The notes: a model not told the origin generated them from the sequence alone. 36,323 nucleotides of DNA from Streptomyces sp. A0642 (GCF_004795105.1 NZ_SSBL01000046.1:1-36323), one strand, 5' to 3'; counted from the stretch's first letter, positions 14,987-23,482 are shown. Translations and numbers: made by a program.

Positions 14987-17719
14987 ATGAGCGAGCACCG
15001 TCGCAAGATGCCGCAACCGCAAGGTGGCGGTCGTGCCGCGGCCAGACGAGCCGCCCAGCAGTCCCCCGGACGCCGCGCAGCACCGTCACGCGGAGTAACC
15101 TCCGAATCACCTTCCGCCTCGTACGGCGAGGATGCGCCGTACGGCGGGCGTGCCGCGGCCCGACGGGCCGCCCAGCGCGGCGGGGGCCGTGGCGGCTCCG
15201 ACGGTGGTGGTGGCCGCCGTCGCGGAGGTGGGGACGGAGGCCATGAGGGCCCGGGCCGCGGGCGGGGACGTGGCAGTCAGCCACCGGCCAAGAAGCGCTT
15301 CATCGACTACCCGCGCGCCGGCAGGCACGGCCTGCGGCGCTGGATGCCGTCGTGGAAGCTGGTCTCCGGCCTGTGTGTGGGCTTTCTCGGCCTGTTGATG
15401 GGGCTCGCCGGCCTGGCGTACGCGATGGTCGCCAAACCGGAGGTCCAGGCGGCCGCGAAGGCGGAGAACAACGTCTACTTCTGGAAAGACGGCTCGCAGA
15501 TGGTGGCCACCGGCGGTGCTGTCAACCGTCAGATCATCGACTACGCCCAGATCCCCGAAGCCATGCGCAACGCCGTCATCTCCGCGGAGAACAAGAGCTT
15601 CGACACCGACCACGGCATCGACCCCATGGGTATCGCCCGGGCGGTGTTCAACATGGCCAAGGGCGGCGAGACCCAGGGTGGCTCGACGATCACCCAGCAG
15701 TACGTGAAGAACTCCCGGCTCTCGCAGGAACAGACGCTGAGCCGCAAGTTCGAAGAGCTCTTCATCACGCTGAAGGTCGGCAGCGAGATGGACAAGAAAG
15801 ACATCATGGCGGGGTACCTCAACGTCTCGTACTACGGACGCGGCGCCTCCGGTATCCAGGCGGCGGCGCGTACGTACTACGGCAAGGACGCCAAGGACCT
15901 CGATCCGAGCCAGTGTGCCTTCCTGGCCAGCCTGCTCAAGGGAGCCAGCTACTACGACCCCGCGGGTGCCACGGAGGTCGACTCGGTGCAGGCGACCCCG
16001 GAGAAGAACACGGCGCGGGCGGTCAAGCGCTGGAAGTGGATCCTCGACGAGGAGGTGAAGGACGGGCGGCTTGAGCAGTCGGAGCGCGACAAGTACCAGA
16101 CGTTCCCGATGCCTCTGAAGCCGAAGAAGGACGCTCAGCTGGGCGGTCAGATCGGCTATCTGGTCACGACGGCCAGGTCCAACTTCCTCAACAACACCAA
16201 GGTCACGCGCGACCAGCTCGACCAGGGCGGTTACGAGATCCACACGACCTTCGACAAGAAGAAGGTCGATCAGCTCAGCAAGGCCGTCAAGAAGGTCTAC
16301 GACAAGAACATCGACGTCAAGAAGCGCCCCACCAAGGACACCCACGTCCAGTTCGGCGGCTCGTCGGTGAATCCGAAGACCGGTGCCATCGAGGCGATCT
16401 ACGGCGGTCAGGACGCGACGAAGCACTACACCAGCAACGCCGACCCGACCGGTGCCGCGGTCGGGTCGACCTTCAAGCCGTTCGTGCTGGCGGCCGCGAT
16501 GGAGTACGGCAAGCGGGACCCCTCGGGGGGTGCCGTGCAGGACGAGTCGCAGCGGACGAAGGTCTCGCCGAAGAGCATCTACAACGGCGCCAACGAGTTG
16601 AAGATCAAGAAGTACAACGGCGACGTCTGGACCGACGAGAACGGCAAGGAATGGCTCCAGGTCAACGACGGAGGGGAGTCGTTGGGCCCGGTCACCCTTC
16701 GCGAGGCGATGCGGGTGTCCGCCAACTCGCCCTATGTCCAGCTGGGTATGGACGTCGGCACCGACAAGGTGAAGGCCGTGGCCCTCGCCGCCGGCCTGAA
16801 GGACGACCAGTACATGGCGAACGCGACCGTGCCGTCGTTCTCCATCGGCACCTCCTCACCGAGCGCGACCCGCATGGCCGGGGCGTACGCCACCTTCGCG
16901 GCCAGCGGCCAGCAGCGTGAACCGTTCTCGGTGACCGAGGTGAAGAAGCGCGGCGAGGTGATCTACCAGCACAAGGTGGTCGCCAAGAGCGCCTTCTCCA
17001 ACGCCATCGCCGACAACGTCACCGACGTCCTCAAGAACGTCGTCGACAAGGGGACCGGCACGCCCGCCAGGCTTCCCGGGCGGGACGTCGCGGGCAAGAC
17101 GGGTACGACGGACGACAACCTGTCCGCCTGGTTCGTGGGTTACACCCCGCAGTTGTCGACCGCGATCAGCATGTACAGGCTGGACGACAACGAGAAGAAC
17201 AAGGACCGCAAGTTCGAGAAGATGTACGGCACCGGCGGCGAGAAGTCGATCCACGGCGCGTCGTTCCCCGCCCACATCTGGCACGACTACATGGCCGAGG
17301 CACTGGAGGGCCAGGAGAAGCTGTCCTTCCCCAAGCCCGAGCCGATCGGTGAGAAGGTCTACGGCGGTGGCGCCAAGAGCCCCACGCCGACGCCCACGCC
17401 GACGCCCACACCGACACCGACCGAGTCGGAGACGGTCAAGCCGACGCCCACGCCCGTGACTCCGACACCGGAGCCGTCCCAGACGACCTGCGGCGCGTGG
17501 GACATGAACTGCCAGAGCAACGGCGGCGGCAATGCCAACGGCTGGACCGACGGGGGCGCCGACGCGGGGACGACCGACGGCGGGACCAGCGGCACCGACG
17601 CCGGGACCACCACCGGGACCACGGACGGCGGCGAGACCGACGGGGGCGTCAGCCCGTCACCCGACACGGGCGGCAACGGCAACGGGAACGGCAACGTCTT
17701 CGGTGGCCCGGCCGGGTAG
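14987..17719 (+). CDS. Class A (bifunctional) penicillin-binding protein
   Basis: Polymerises lipid II and cross-links peptidoglycan outside the membrane. The 910-residue protein starts with a basic Gly/Arg-rich cytoplasmic tail of about 120 residues containing two RAAARRAAQ repeats, then a single transmembrane helix (about 123-148). The glycosyltransferase 51 domain follows, with the catalytic segment SAENKSFDTDHG (Glu near 201) and GGSTITQQYVKN (near 231). The transpeptidase domain has the three active-site motifs STFK (Ser near 494), SAN and KTG (near 704). The C-terminus has a (PT)n hinge and a Gly/Thr/Asp/Asn-rich low-complexity tail, likely wall-spanning. ATG 14987 with GAGGAG is preferred; the longer upstream frame is unlikely. 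It may be coupled to the leader ORF that ends just before it. Confidence 0.95.
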   Translation: MSEHRRKMPQPQGGGRAAARRAAQQSPGRRAAPSRGVTSESPSASYGEDAPYGGRAAARRAAQRGGGRGGSDGGGGRRRGGGDGGHEGPGRGRGRGSQPPAKKRFIDYPRAGRHGLRRWMPSWKLVSGLCVGFLGLLMGLAGLAYAMVAKPEVQAAAKAENNVYFWKDGSQMVATGGAVNRQIIDYAQIPEAMRNAVISAENKSFDTDHGIDPMGIARAVFNMAKGGETQGGSTITQQYVKNSRLSQEQTLSRKFEELFITLKVGSEMDKKDIMAGYLNVSYYGRGASGIQAAARTYYGKDAKDLDPSQCAFLASLLKGASYYDPAGATEVDSVQATPEKNTARAVKRWKWILDEEVKDGRLEQSERDKYQTFPMPLKPKKDAQLGGQIGYLVTTARSNFLNNTKVTRDQLDQGGYEIHTTFDKKKVDQLSKAVKKVYDKNIDVKKRPTKDTHVQFGGSSVNPKTGAIEAIYGGQDATKHYTSNADPTGAAVGSTFKPFVLAAAMEYGKRDPSGGAVQDESQRTKVSPKSIYNGANELKIKKYNGDVWTDENGKEWLQVNDGGESLGPVTLREAMRVSANSPYVQLGMDVGTDKVKAVALAAGLKDDQYMANATVPSFSIGTSSPSATRMAGAYATFAASGQQREPFSVTEVKKRGEVIYQHKVVAKSAFSNAIADNVTDVLKNVVDKGTGTPARLPGRDVAGKTGTTDDNLSAWFVGYTPQLSTAISMYRLDDNEKNKDRKFEKMYGTGGEKSIHGASFPAHIWHDYMAEALEGQEKLSFPKPEPIGEKVYGGGAKSPTPTPTPTPTPTPTESETVKPTPTPVTPTPEPSQTTCGAWDMNCQSNGGGNANGWTDGGADAGTTDGGTSGTDAGTTTGTTDGGETDGGVSPSPDTGGNGNGNGNVFGGPAG
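17372..17470 (+). repeat. Pro-Thr coding repeat in the penicillin-binding protein tail
   Basis: The reading frame encodes a run of alternating Pro-Thr residues, interrupted once by a short ESETVK segment, built from repeated CCGACG/CCCACG codon pairs. Such runs act as extended, often glycosylated wall spacers in secreted proteins. At the DNA level it is prone to slippage, so its length may vary between strains. Confidence 0.75.
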
Positions 17720-17780
17720 CGCCCGGCAGGCGGCACTCCCCGCGTCCGGCAGGCCGGGCGCGGGGAACCGAGCAGTATGA

Positions 17781-17816
17781 CGAGGGCCGCGGCACCCCTG
17801 GGTGCGGCGGCCCTCG
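17781..17816 (+). terminator. Hairpin terminator after the penicillin-binding protein gene
   Basis: An arm starting CGAGGGCCGC pairs with one ending GGCGGCCCTCG across a 2-base centre, giving a stem of about 17 bp with one mismatch. It lies 62 bases after the stop codon and before the next gene on the same strand, so the glycosyltransferase gene probably has its own promoter. Confidence 0.65.
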
Positions 17817-17850
17817 TTGATTCCACAGTCCGGTACGGCAGGATGTCCGC

Positions 17851-19338
17851 ATGCCAAGCGCAGAGGACACGAGCGTGCACCAGGAACGGTCCGTCGTACG
17901 GCCCACGCACCAGGACGAGGTCGCCGCGGCCGGCAGTGAACTGATCGGCGGGAGGTCGGGGCGCTGGTCGCGGCTCGGCAGCACCGCACTCACCCCCGTG
18001 GGCGCCGTCGCGCTGGTGGCGATCGGGATGTTCGCGCTCGGCATGGTGCAGAAGCTGCCTTGCTACAACTGGGCGTGGTTCAGGGGCGCCGGCTCCCAGT
18101 ACACCCACGCCTGTTACTCGGACATCCCGCATCTGTACGCGGGACGCGGCTTCGCCGAGGGACTGGTGCCGTACTTCGACCGGCTGCCCGGCGACATGCA
18201 GTTCCTGGAGTACCCGGTCCTCACCGGCCTGTTCATGCAGATCGCCGCCTGGCTGACCCCGGGCGGCTCCATCCAGGAGCAGGAGCAGGCCTACTGGCTC
18301 GTCAACGCGGGCATGCTGATGATCTGCACCGCCGTCATCGCCGTGTGCGTCGCGCGCACGCACCGCCGCCGCCCCTGGGACGGTCTGCTGGTGGCCCTGG
18401 CACCGGCGTTCGCCCTCACCGCCACGATCAACTGGGACCTGCTGGCGGTCGCCCTCACCGCCGCGGCCATGCTCATGTGGTCCCGGAGCCGCCCCCTGGC
18501 CTTCGGCATCCTGATCGGACTCGCCACGGCCGCCAAGCTCTACCCCGTGTTCCTGCTCGGTCCGGTCTTCGTGCTGTGCTGGCGGGCGGGAAAGTGGCGC
18601 GAGTTCTGGGCGGCGACGCTCGGCGCCGCCGGATCCTGGCTGGTGGTCAACCTGCCGGTGATGGTGTTCGCGCCCGAGGGCTGGAAGAAGTTCTACACCT
18701 TCAGCCAGGAGCGCTCGATCGACTTCGGCTCCTTCTGGCTGGTCATCACCCAGCGCACCGGGGAATCCATCGAGGTCTCCACGGTCAACACCGTCTCCAC
18801 GCTGGCGACCGTCTGCCTGTGCGCCGCGATCGGGGCGCTGACGCTGGCGGCGCCGCGCAGGCCGCGGTTCGCCCAGCTCGCGTTCCTCGTCGTCGCCGTG
18901 TTCATTCTCGTCAACAAGGTCTACTCACCGCAGTACGTGCTGTGGCTGATCCCCCTCGCCGTGCTGGCCAGGCCGCGCTGGCGCGACTTCCTGATCTGGC
19001 AGGCGTGCGAGGTCATGTACTTCCTGGGGATCTGGATGTACCTCGCCTACACGACGAGCGGGGACAAGCACCAGGGGCTGCCGACGGAGGGCTATCAGCT
19101 GGCGATCGTCCTGCACCTGCTGGGCACGCTCTACCTCTGCGCCGTCGTCGTACGGGACATCCTGATGCCGGAGCGCGACGTCGTGCGGCGCGACGGCTCG
19201 GACGACCCGTCGGGCGGGGTGCTCGACGGGGCCGAGGACGTCTTCGTACTGGGGCACGCGGCGGCGCACCCGCCGCGCCATGCCGCCTTCGCCGAGACGG
19301 GGCCGCGGGTGGAGTGGGGCACCCCGGCCGCCGACTGA
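17851..19338 (+). CDS. GT87 family polytopic membrane glycosyltransferase
   Basis: A 495-residue membrane protein with a cytoplasmic N-terminus of about 45 residues and around ten hydrophobic segments from residue 48 on. After the first helix comes an extracytoplasmic loop with several aromatic and acidic residues (PHLYAGRGFAEGLVPYFD). Aromatic-rich loops and VYSPQYVLWLIPLAVL near the C-terminus are typical of GT87 (DUF2029) enzymes, the actinobacterial polyprenol-phosphate-dependent mannosyl- or arabinosyltransferase family of the GT-C fold. The position between a penicillin-binding protein and femX suggests envelope glycan work, but donor and acceptor cannot be told. The ATG has only a weak AGGA ribosome site. 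Confidence 0.85.
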   Translation: MPSAEDTSVHQERSVVRPTHQDEVAAAGSELIGGRSGRWSRLGSTALTPVGAVALVAIGMFALGMVQKLPCYNWAWFRGAGSQYTHACYSDIPHLYAGRGFAEGLVPYFDRLPGDMQFLEYPVLTGLFMQIAAWLTPGGSIQEQEQAYWLVNAGMLMICTAVIAVCVARTHRRRPWDGLLVALAPAFALTATINWDLLAVALTAAAMLMWSRSRPLAFGILIGLATAAKLYPVFLLGPVFVLCWRAGKWREFWAATLGAAGSWLVVNLPVMVFAPEGWKKFYTFSQERSIDFGSFWLVITQRTGESIEVSTVNTVSTLATVCLCAAIGALTLAAPRRPRFAQLAFLVVAVFILVNKVYSPQYVLWLIPLAVLARPRWRDFLIWQACEVMYFLGIWMYLAYTTSGDKHQGLPTEGYQLAIVLHLLGTLYLCAVVVRDILMPERDVVRRDGSDDPSGGVLDGAEDVFVLGHAAAHPPRHAAFAETGPRVEWGTPAAD

Positions 19339-19360
19339 GCGACGGGCTGCCCCGGGCGCC

Positions 19361-20392
19361 TCAGCGGTCGACGAGCCGGTCGAACTGCGTCGTCGTGTGA
19401 CGCAGATGGGCCACCAGTTCGTCGCCCACCCGGGGCTCCTCGGCGTCCGAGGGCACGAACAGGATCGACACCTGCATGTGCGGCGGCTCGGCGAACCAGC
19501 GCTGCTTGCCGGCCCAGACGAACGGCGACAGGTTGCGGTTGACGGTGGCCAGGCCCGCCCGGGCGACGCCCTTGGCACGCGGCATCACGCCATGCAGGGC
19601 CTTCGGGGCCTCCAGGCCCACGCCGTGCGACGTGCCGCCGGCGACGACGACCAGCCAGCCGTCGGAGGCCGCTTTCTGCTGCCGGTAGCCGAACCGGTCA
19701 CCCTTCACGACACGGGTGACGTCGAGCACCGCGCCCCGGTACTCCGTCGCCTCGTGGTCGCCGAGCCACAGTCGCGTACCGATGCGGGCGCGGAACCGGG
19801 TCTGCGGGAACTGCTGCTGCAGCCGCCCGAGTTCCTCGGCCCGCAGATGGCTCACGAACATCGTGTGCAGCGGCAGCCGGGCCGCCCGGAGACGGTCCAT
19901 CCAGGCAATGACCTCTTCGACCGCGTCCGAGCCGTCCGTGCGGTCCAGCGGGAGGTGCAGGGCGAAGCCCTCGAGGCGTACGTCCTCGATGGCGGCGTGC
20001 AGCTGCCCCAGCTCCTCCTCCTTGACGCCGTGGCGCTTCATCGAGCTCATGCACTCGATGACGACACGGGCGCCCACCAGGGCGTGAACGCCGTCCACGG
20101 AGGAGACGGAGCGGATGACCCGGTCCGGCAGCGGCACCGGCTCCTCGCCCCGCCGGAACGGAGTGAGCACCAGCAGGTCACCGCTGAACCAGTCCTTGAT
20201 GCGGGCCGCTTCGTAGGTGGTGCCGACCGCGAGGATGTCGGAGCCGAAGCGGATCGCCTCGTCGGCCAGCCGCTCGTGGCCGAAGCCGTAGCCGTTGCCC
20301 TTGCAGACCGGCACGAGACCGGGGAACTGGTCGAGTACGGATTTCTGGTGCGCCCGCCAGCGCGCGGTGTCGACGTACAGGGAGAGCGCCAT
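19361..20392 (-). CDS. Alanine racemase family PLP protein next to femX
   Basis: A 343-residue fold-type III PLP protein. The N-terminal barrel carries the cofactor lysine in PVCKGNGYGFG (Lys31), equivalent to the VKADAYGHG motif of Alr. DRFGYRQQ near 232-239 (Tyr236) lies where Alr has its second catalytic Tyr, but the surrounding sequence differs from the usual GYGDG. The C-terminal VGDELVAHLRHT resembles the end of the Alr beta domain. It is shorter and more divergent than canonical Alr, so alanine racemase activity is plausible rather than proven; it could act on another amino acid. It lies 157 bases downstream of femX in the same direction. ATG start with a distant AAAGG. Convergent with the GT87 gene. 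Confidence 0.8.
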   Translation of the reverse strand: MALSLYVDTARWRAHQKSVLDQFPGLVPVCKGNGYGFGHERLADEAIRFGSDILAVGTTYEAARIKDWFSGDLLVLTPFRRGEEPVPLPDRVIRSVSSVDGVHALVGARVVIECMSSMKRHGVKEEELGQLHAAIEDVRLEGFALHLPLDRTDGSDAVEEVIAWMDRLRAARLPLHTMFVSHLRAEELGRLQQQFPQTRFRARIGTRLWLGDHEATEYRGAVLDVTRVVKGDRFGYRQQKAASDGWLVVVAGGTSHGVGLEAPKALHGVMPRAKGVARAGLATVNRNLSPFVWAGKQRWFAEPPHMQVSILFVPSDAEEPRVGDELVAHLRHTTTQFDRLVDR

Positions 20393-20549
20393 GGCCGGTC
20401 CGGAACCTTTCTGGTGGCTGCGGTGGTGTCGGTGGTGTGCGGTGCTGCGGCAGTGCCTTCTCAGGTCCTCCGGGAGGAGCCCGTGGAAAGCCCTCGGGAC
20501 GAGCCCATTGAAACGAATGAAGCCGGTTTCGTCAGCCTTGCGCGGCGGA

Positions 20550-21668
20550 TCAGCGGCGTGACATGTAGATGTCGAGGGCCTTGTGCAGCAGCTTGTTGAG
20601 CGGGAAGTCCCACTCGCCGAGGTACTCCGCGGCCTGGCCGCCGGTGCCCACCTTGAACTGGATCAGGCCGAAGAGGTGATCGGTCTCGTCCAGCGAGTCG
20701 GAGATGCCGCGCAGGTCGTAGACGGTGGCGCCCATGGCGTACGCGTCGCGCAGCATCCGCCACTGCATCGCGTTCGAGGGGCGGACCTCACGCTTGTGGT
20801 TGGCCGAGGCGCCGTACGAGTACCAGACGTGCCCGCCGACGATCAGCATGGTCGCGGCCGCCACGTTCTCGCCCTCGTGGCGGGCGAAATAGAGCCGCAT
20901 CCGGTTGGGGTCCTCGTTGTTGAGGGCCGTCCACATGCGCTGGAAGTAACCGAGCGGACGCGGGCGGAAGTGGTCGCGCTCCGCCGTGATCTCGTACAGC
21001 CGCTGCCACTCGGCGAGCTCCGCGTAACTGCCCTGGACGACCTCGACGCCGGCCTTCTCGGCCTTCTTGATGTTGCGCCGCCAGAGCTGGTTGAAGCCCT
21101 TGTGCACGTCTTCGAGGGAGCGGTTGGCCAGCGGCACCTGGAAGATGTAGCGGGGCTGTACGTCCCCGAATCCGGCGCCGCCGTCCTCTCCCTGCTGCCA
21201 GCCCATCTTGCGGAGCCGGTCCGCCACTTCGAAGGCGCGGGGCTCGATGTGGGTGGCCTCGACATCGCGCAGCCGCTTCACGTCGGGGTCCTGGATGCCC
21301 GCCTTGATGGCGTGGGCGTCCCAGCGGCGGATCACGACCGGCGGGCCCATCTTCACCGAGAAGGCGCCCTGCTGCTTGAGGTGCGCCAGCATCGGCTCCA
21401 GCCAGTCGTTCAGATTGGGGGCGTACCAGTTGATGACCGGGCCCTCGGGCAGATACGCGAGGTACCGCTTGATCTTGGGCAGCTGCCGGTAGAGCACCAG
21501 ACCGGCGCCGACGAGCTGGCCGCCCTTGTCGAACCAGCCGAGGCTCTCCGACCGCCACTCGGCCTTCACATCCGCCCATGCCGGGACCTGCATGTGGCTG
21601 GCCGCGGGCAGACTCTGGATGTACGCCAGATGCTGCTCTCGGCTGATGGTCCTCAGGGTCAGGCTCAT
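20550..21668 (-). CDS. femX: FemX-type peptidoglycan bridge aminoacyltransferase
   Basis: A 372-residue FemABX family enzyme (paired GNAT-like folds) that adds the first amino acid, glycine in Streptomyces, from aminoacyl-tRNA to the side chain of the lipid II stem peptide. The family features seen are SHMQVPAWADVKAEW near the N-terminus and LWRRNIKKAEKAGVEV, the start of the tRNA-interacting helical region. They also include YGASANHKREVRPSNAMQW, the second-domain signature, and GTGGQAAEYLGEWDFPLN near the end. The open frame extends far upstream, but ATG 21668 has GAGGAG and gives the standard N-terminus. femX of this type is reported as essential in S. coelicolor. It is followed by the alanine racemase relative and flanked by other wall genes. 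Confidence 0.93.
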   Translation of the reverse strand: MSLTLRTISREQHLAYIQSLPAASHMQVPAWADVKAEWRSESLGWFDKGGQLVGAGLVLYRQLPKIKRYLAYLPEGPVINWYAPNLNDWLEPMLAHLKQQGAFSVKMGPPVVIRRWDAHAIKAGIQDPDVKRLRDVEATHIEPRAFEVADRLRKMGWQQGEDGGAGFGDVQPRYIFQVPLANRSLEDVHKGFNQLWRRNIKKAEKAGVEVVQGSYAELAEWQRLYEITAERDHFRPRPLGYFQRMWTALNNEDPNRMRLYFARHEGENVAAATMLIVGGHVWYSYGASANHKREVRPSNAMQWRMLRDAYAMGATVYDLRGISDSLDETDHLFGLIQFKVGTGGQAAEYLGEWDFPLNKLLHKALDIYMSRR

Positions 21669-21727
21669 GCGGGGCGCTCCTCGGCAGGTGTGTCCCCATG
21701 GGTCAGGGGCTCCGGCTCTCGCGCCGA

Positions 21728-21758
21728 AGCCTACTGTGACCGGGAAGCGCGCTGTCTG
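21728..21758 (-). promoter_or_regulatory. Possible femX promoter
   Basis: On the minus strand TAGGCT (21733-21728) is a good -10 hexamer. A CAGACA about 19 bases upstream matches the second half of the -35 consensus. The predicted leader to the femX ATG is about 50-55 bases. Pattern match only. Confidence 0.4.
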
Positions 21759-21787
21759 GCCCCGTCGAACCCGTGCGCTCCCGGGAC

Positions 21788-21831
21788 GGCGTACGGGGCG
21801 GCCCGCCCATGGACGGAGCCGCCCGTACGCC
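21788..21831 (-). terminator. Hairpin terminator between the small membrane protein gene and femX
   Basis: The arms GGCGTACGGGGCGGC (21788-21802) and GCCGCCCGTACGCC (21818-21831) pair over 14 bp with one bulged G. The hairpin lies 25 bases downstream of the leftward small membrane protein gene, so that gene should be a separate unit from femX. Confidence 0.7.
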
Positions 21832-21856
21832 CTGCCGGGCCGCTGCCGCGGCACGG

Positions 21857-22177
21857 TCAGCCGACCACGCCGCCGAAGAGCCCGCCGTGCGCCATGCCGA
21901 GGAAGAATCCGACGCCGGCCGCGCCCATGCCGACGAACAGCGGGAACCTCTCCCGTGTGGTCGCGGAGATGTACAGCCCGTACGCGCCCGTGAGGATCCC
22001 GATGAGCCCCGCCCACGAGCTGAGCAGGTGCAGGCTGTGGAACATCGCCGTCACGAACGCGAGGATGCCGAGCACCACGGTCACGCCCACCAGGACGTCC
22101 TGCAGCGGATGGGGCTTGCCGTCCGTCGCGAAGAGGGAGACGGAGGAGCGGGGACGGGATCGCATTGCTTGTGCCAT
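21857..22177 (-). CDS. Small membrane protein of unknown function
   Basis: A 106-residue protein with a short polar N-terminus (RSRPRSSVSLFATDGKPHP) and three hydrophobic segments: VGVTVVLGILAFVTAMF (about 30-46), WAGLIGILTGAYGLYI (about 55-70) and FVGMGAAGVGFFLGMAHGG (about 80-98). ATG 22177 follows a strong CAGGAGGT site, which settles the start against a longer open frame. I recognise it as a conserved Streptomyces protein seen upstream of rpsF but know no function. A promoter facing that of rpsF can be drawn (-35 TTGAAA at 22265-22260, -10 CAATCT at 22241-22236). Confidence 0.8.
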   Translation of the reverse strand: MAQAMRSRPRSSVSLFATDGKPHPLQDVLVGVTVVLGILAFVTAMFHSLHLLSSWAGLIGILTGAYGLYISATTRERFPLFVGMGAAGVGFFLGMAHGGLFGGVVG

Positions 22178-22235
22178 GGAGTACCTCCTGGCCGAAAGGC
22201 GGCGCGTCGTGGCGCCGCTCACACCCGATGTGTAC

Positions 22236-22290
22236 AGATTGCGTCTCCTGACCACCGGATTTCAACCGGAGGCCGGTCTGCGGGTACTCT
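22236..22290. promoter_or_regulatory. Back-to-back promoters of rpsF and the small membrane protein gene
   Basis: Rightwards, TTCAAC (22261-22266) and TACTCT (22285-22290) with 18 bases between could drive rpsF with a leader of about 160 bases. Leftwards, TTGAAA (22265-22260) and CAATCT (22241-22236), also 18 apart, could drive the small membrane protein. The two -35 elements overlap, so the polymerases would compete. Confidence 0.45.
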
Positions 22291-22330
22291 GGACGGTCTG
22301 CACCAGTGTCTGCCCAGGCCAGCACGGACA

Positions 22331-22446
22331 GCTCCTCCTCGAAGGAGGGCGTTGTCAGTGGCGGCTGTTCTACTCGGAGACACTGAGGCTTACGCATCAC
22401 GACCCTCCTGCCACGGAACGACCGTGGCCGCTGAGTCCAAAGGAGG
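22331..22446 (+). promoter_or_regulatory. Structured leader of the rpsF operon
   Basis: The untranslated leader holds a CCTCC/GGAGG hairpin (22334-22348) and a perfect 7-bp hairpin GCCACGG-AACGA-CCGTGGC (22410-22428), then the AGGAGG ribosome binding site of rpsF at 22441-22446. Ribosomal S6:S18 complexes are known to bind the rpsF leader in many bacteria and repress the operon. I cannot confirm the CCG bulge of that motif by eye, so this is a candidate autoregulatory site. Confidence 0.35.
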
Positions 22447-22456
22447 TGGGTTCCAC

Positions 22457-22747
22457 ATGCGTCACTACGAGGTGATGGTCATCCTCGACCCCGATCTCGA
22501 GGAGCGAGCAGTCTCCCCGCTGATCGAGAACTTCCTCTCCGTCGTCCGTGAGGGCGAAGGAAAGGTTGAGAAGGTCGACACCTGGGGCCGTCGTCGGCTC
22601 GCTTACGAGATCAAGAAGAAGCCCGAGGGCATCTACTCGGTCATCGACCTGCAGGCCGAGCCTGCGGTCGTCAAGGAGCTCGACCGCCAGATGAACCTGA
22701 ACGAGTCGGTCCTCCGGACCAAGGTCCTCCGTCCCGAGATCCACTGA
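22457..22747 (+). CDS. rpsF: 30S ribosomal protein S6
   Basis: A 96-residue small-subunit protein that pairs with S18 on the platform of the 30S subunit. MRHYEVMVILDPDLEE at the start and WGRRRLAYEIKKKPEGIYSVIDL in the middle are S6 signatures. ATG with AGGAGG ten bases upstream. It heads the rpsF-ssb-rpsR-rplI operon. A perfect hairpin (22741-22763) spans the stop codon. Confidence 0.98.
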   Translation: MRHYEVMVILDPDLEERAVSPLIENFLSVVREGEGKVEKVDTWGRRRLAYEIKKKPEGIYSVIDLQAEPAVVKELDRQMNLNESVLRTKVLRPEIH

Positions 22748-22763
22748 GCTTCTAGCTCAGTGG
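22741..22763 (+). repeat. Hairpin over the rpsF stop codon
   Basis: CCACTGAGCT and AGCTCAGTGG are exact complements around TCT, a 10-bp stem. It overlaps the TGA of rpsF (22745-22747) and has no T-run, so it is more likely an mRNA processing, stability or partial attenuation element inside the operon than a full terminator. Confidence 0.6.
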
Positions 22764-22821
22764 TCATCGGGTTCGAGTAGCAGCAAGCAGCCAGAAGCAA
22801 TCCCCGCCGAGAGGTTCACCC

Positions 22822-23439
22822 ATGGCAGGCGAGACCGTCATCACGGTCGTCGGCAATCTCGTCGACGACCCCGAGCTGCGCTTCACCCCGTCCGGTGCGG
22901 CGGTCGCGAAGTTCCGCGTCGCGTCCACTCCCCGCATCTTCGACCGGCAGACCAATGAGTGGAAGGACGGCGAAGGCCTGTTCCTCACCTGCTCGGTCTG
23001 GCGTCAGGCGGCGGAGAACGTCGCCGAATCGCTCACGCGAGGCATGCGCGTTGTCGTGCAGGGCCGGCTGAAGCAGCGGTCGTACGAAGACCGCGAGGGC
23101 GTCAAGCGCACGGTCTACGAGCTGGACGTCGAGGAAGTCGGCCCCAGTCTCAAGAGCGCCACTGCCAAGGTCACCAAGACCACCGGTCGTGGTGGCCAGG
23201 GCGGCGGCCAGGGTGGATACGGCGGCGGCCAGCAGGGTGGCGGTAGCTGGGGCGGCGGTCCCGGTTCTGGTGGCCAGCAGGGTGGTGGCGGTGCTCCCGC
23301 CGACGACCCGTGGGCCACGAGCGCGCCGGCCGGCGGCCAGCAGGGCGGGGGCCAGCAAAGCGGCGGAGGCGGTTGGGGCGGAAGCTCCGGCGGTTCCGGC
23401 GGTTCTGGCGGCGGCTACTCGGACGAGCCGCCCTTCTAG
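22822..23439 (+). CDS. ssb: Single-stranded DNA-binding protein
   Basis: Coats single-stranded DNA during replication and repair and recruits partner proteins. The 205-residue protein has an OB-fold (about 1-115) starting AGETVITVVGNLVDDPELR. A long Gly/Gln-rich linker with repeated GGGQQGGG-type segments follows, then the acidic tip DEPPF that partners bind. Linker length is typical of Streptomyces SsbA. It lies 74 bases after rpsF and 43 before rpsR, the usual arrangement. Confidence 0.97.
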   Translation: MAGETVITVVGNLVDDPELRFTPSGAAVAKFRVASTPRIFDRQTNEWKDGEGLFLTCSVWRQAAENVAESLTRGMRVVVQGRLKQRSYEDREGVKRTVYELDVEEVGPSLKSATAKVTKTTGRGGQGGGQGGYGGGQQGGGSWGGGPGSGGQQGGGGAPADDPWATSAPAGGQQGGGQQSGGGGWGGSSGGSGGSGGGYSDEPPF

Positions 23440-23482
23440 GGCAGCTCGTACCCCCACTTCTTGATCACACAGGAGAAACACC

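Noticed and set aside
22753..22778. tRNA-like strings (TAGCTCAGTGG and GGGTTCGAGT) between rpsF and ssb.
   Set aside because: They resemble D-arm and T-arm consensus, but they are almost adjacent, with no room for an anticodon arm and no acceptor pairing. The first part is explained by the hairpin over the rpsF stop codon.
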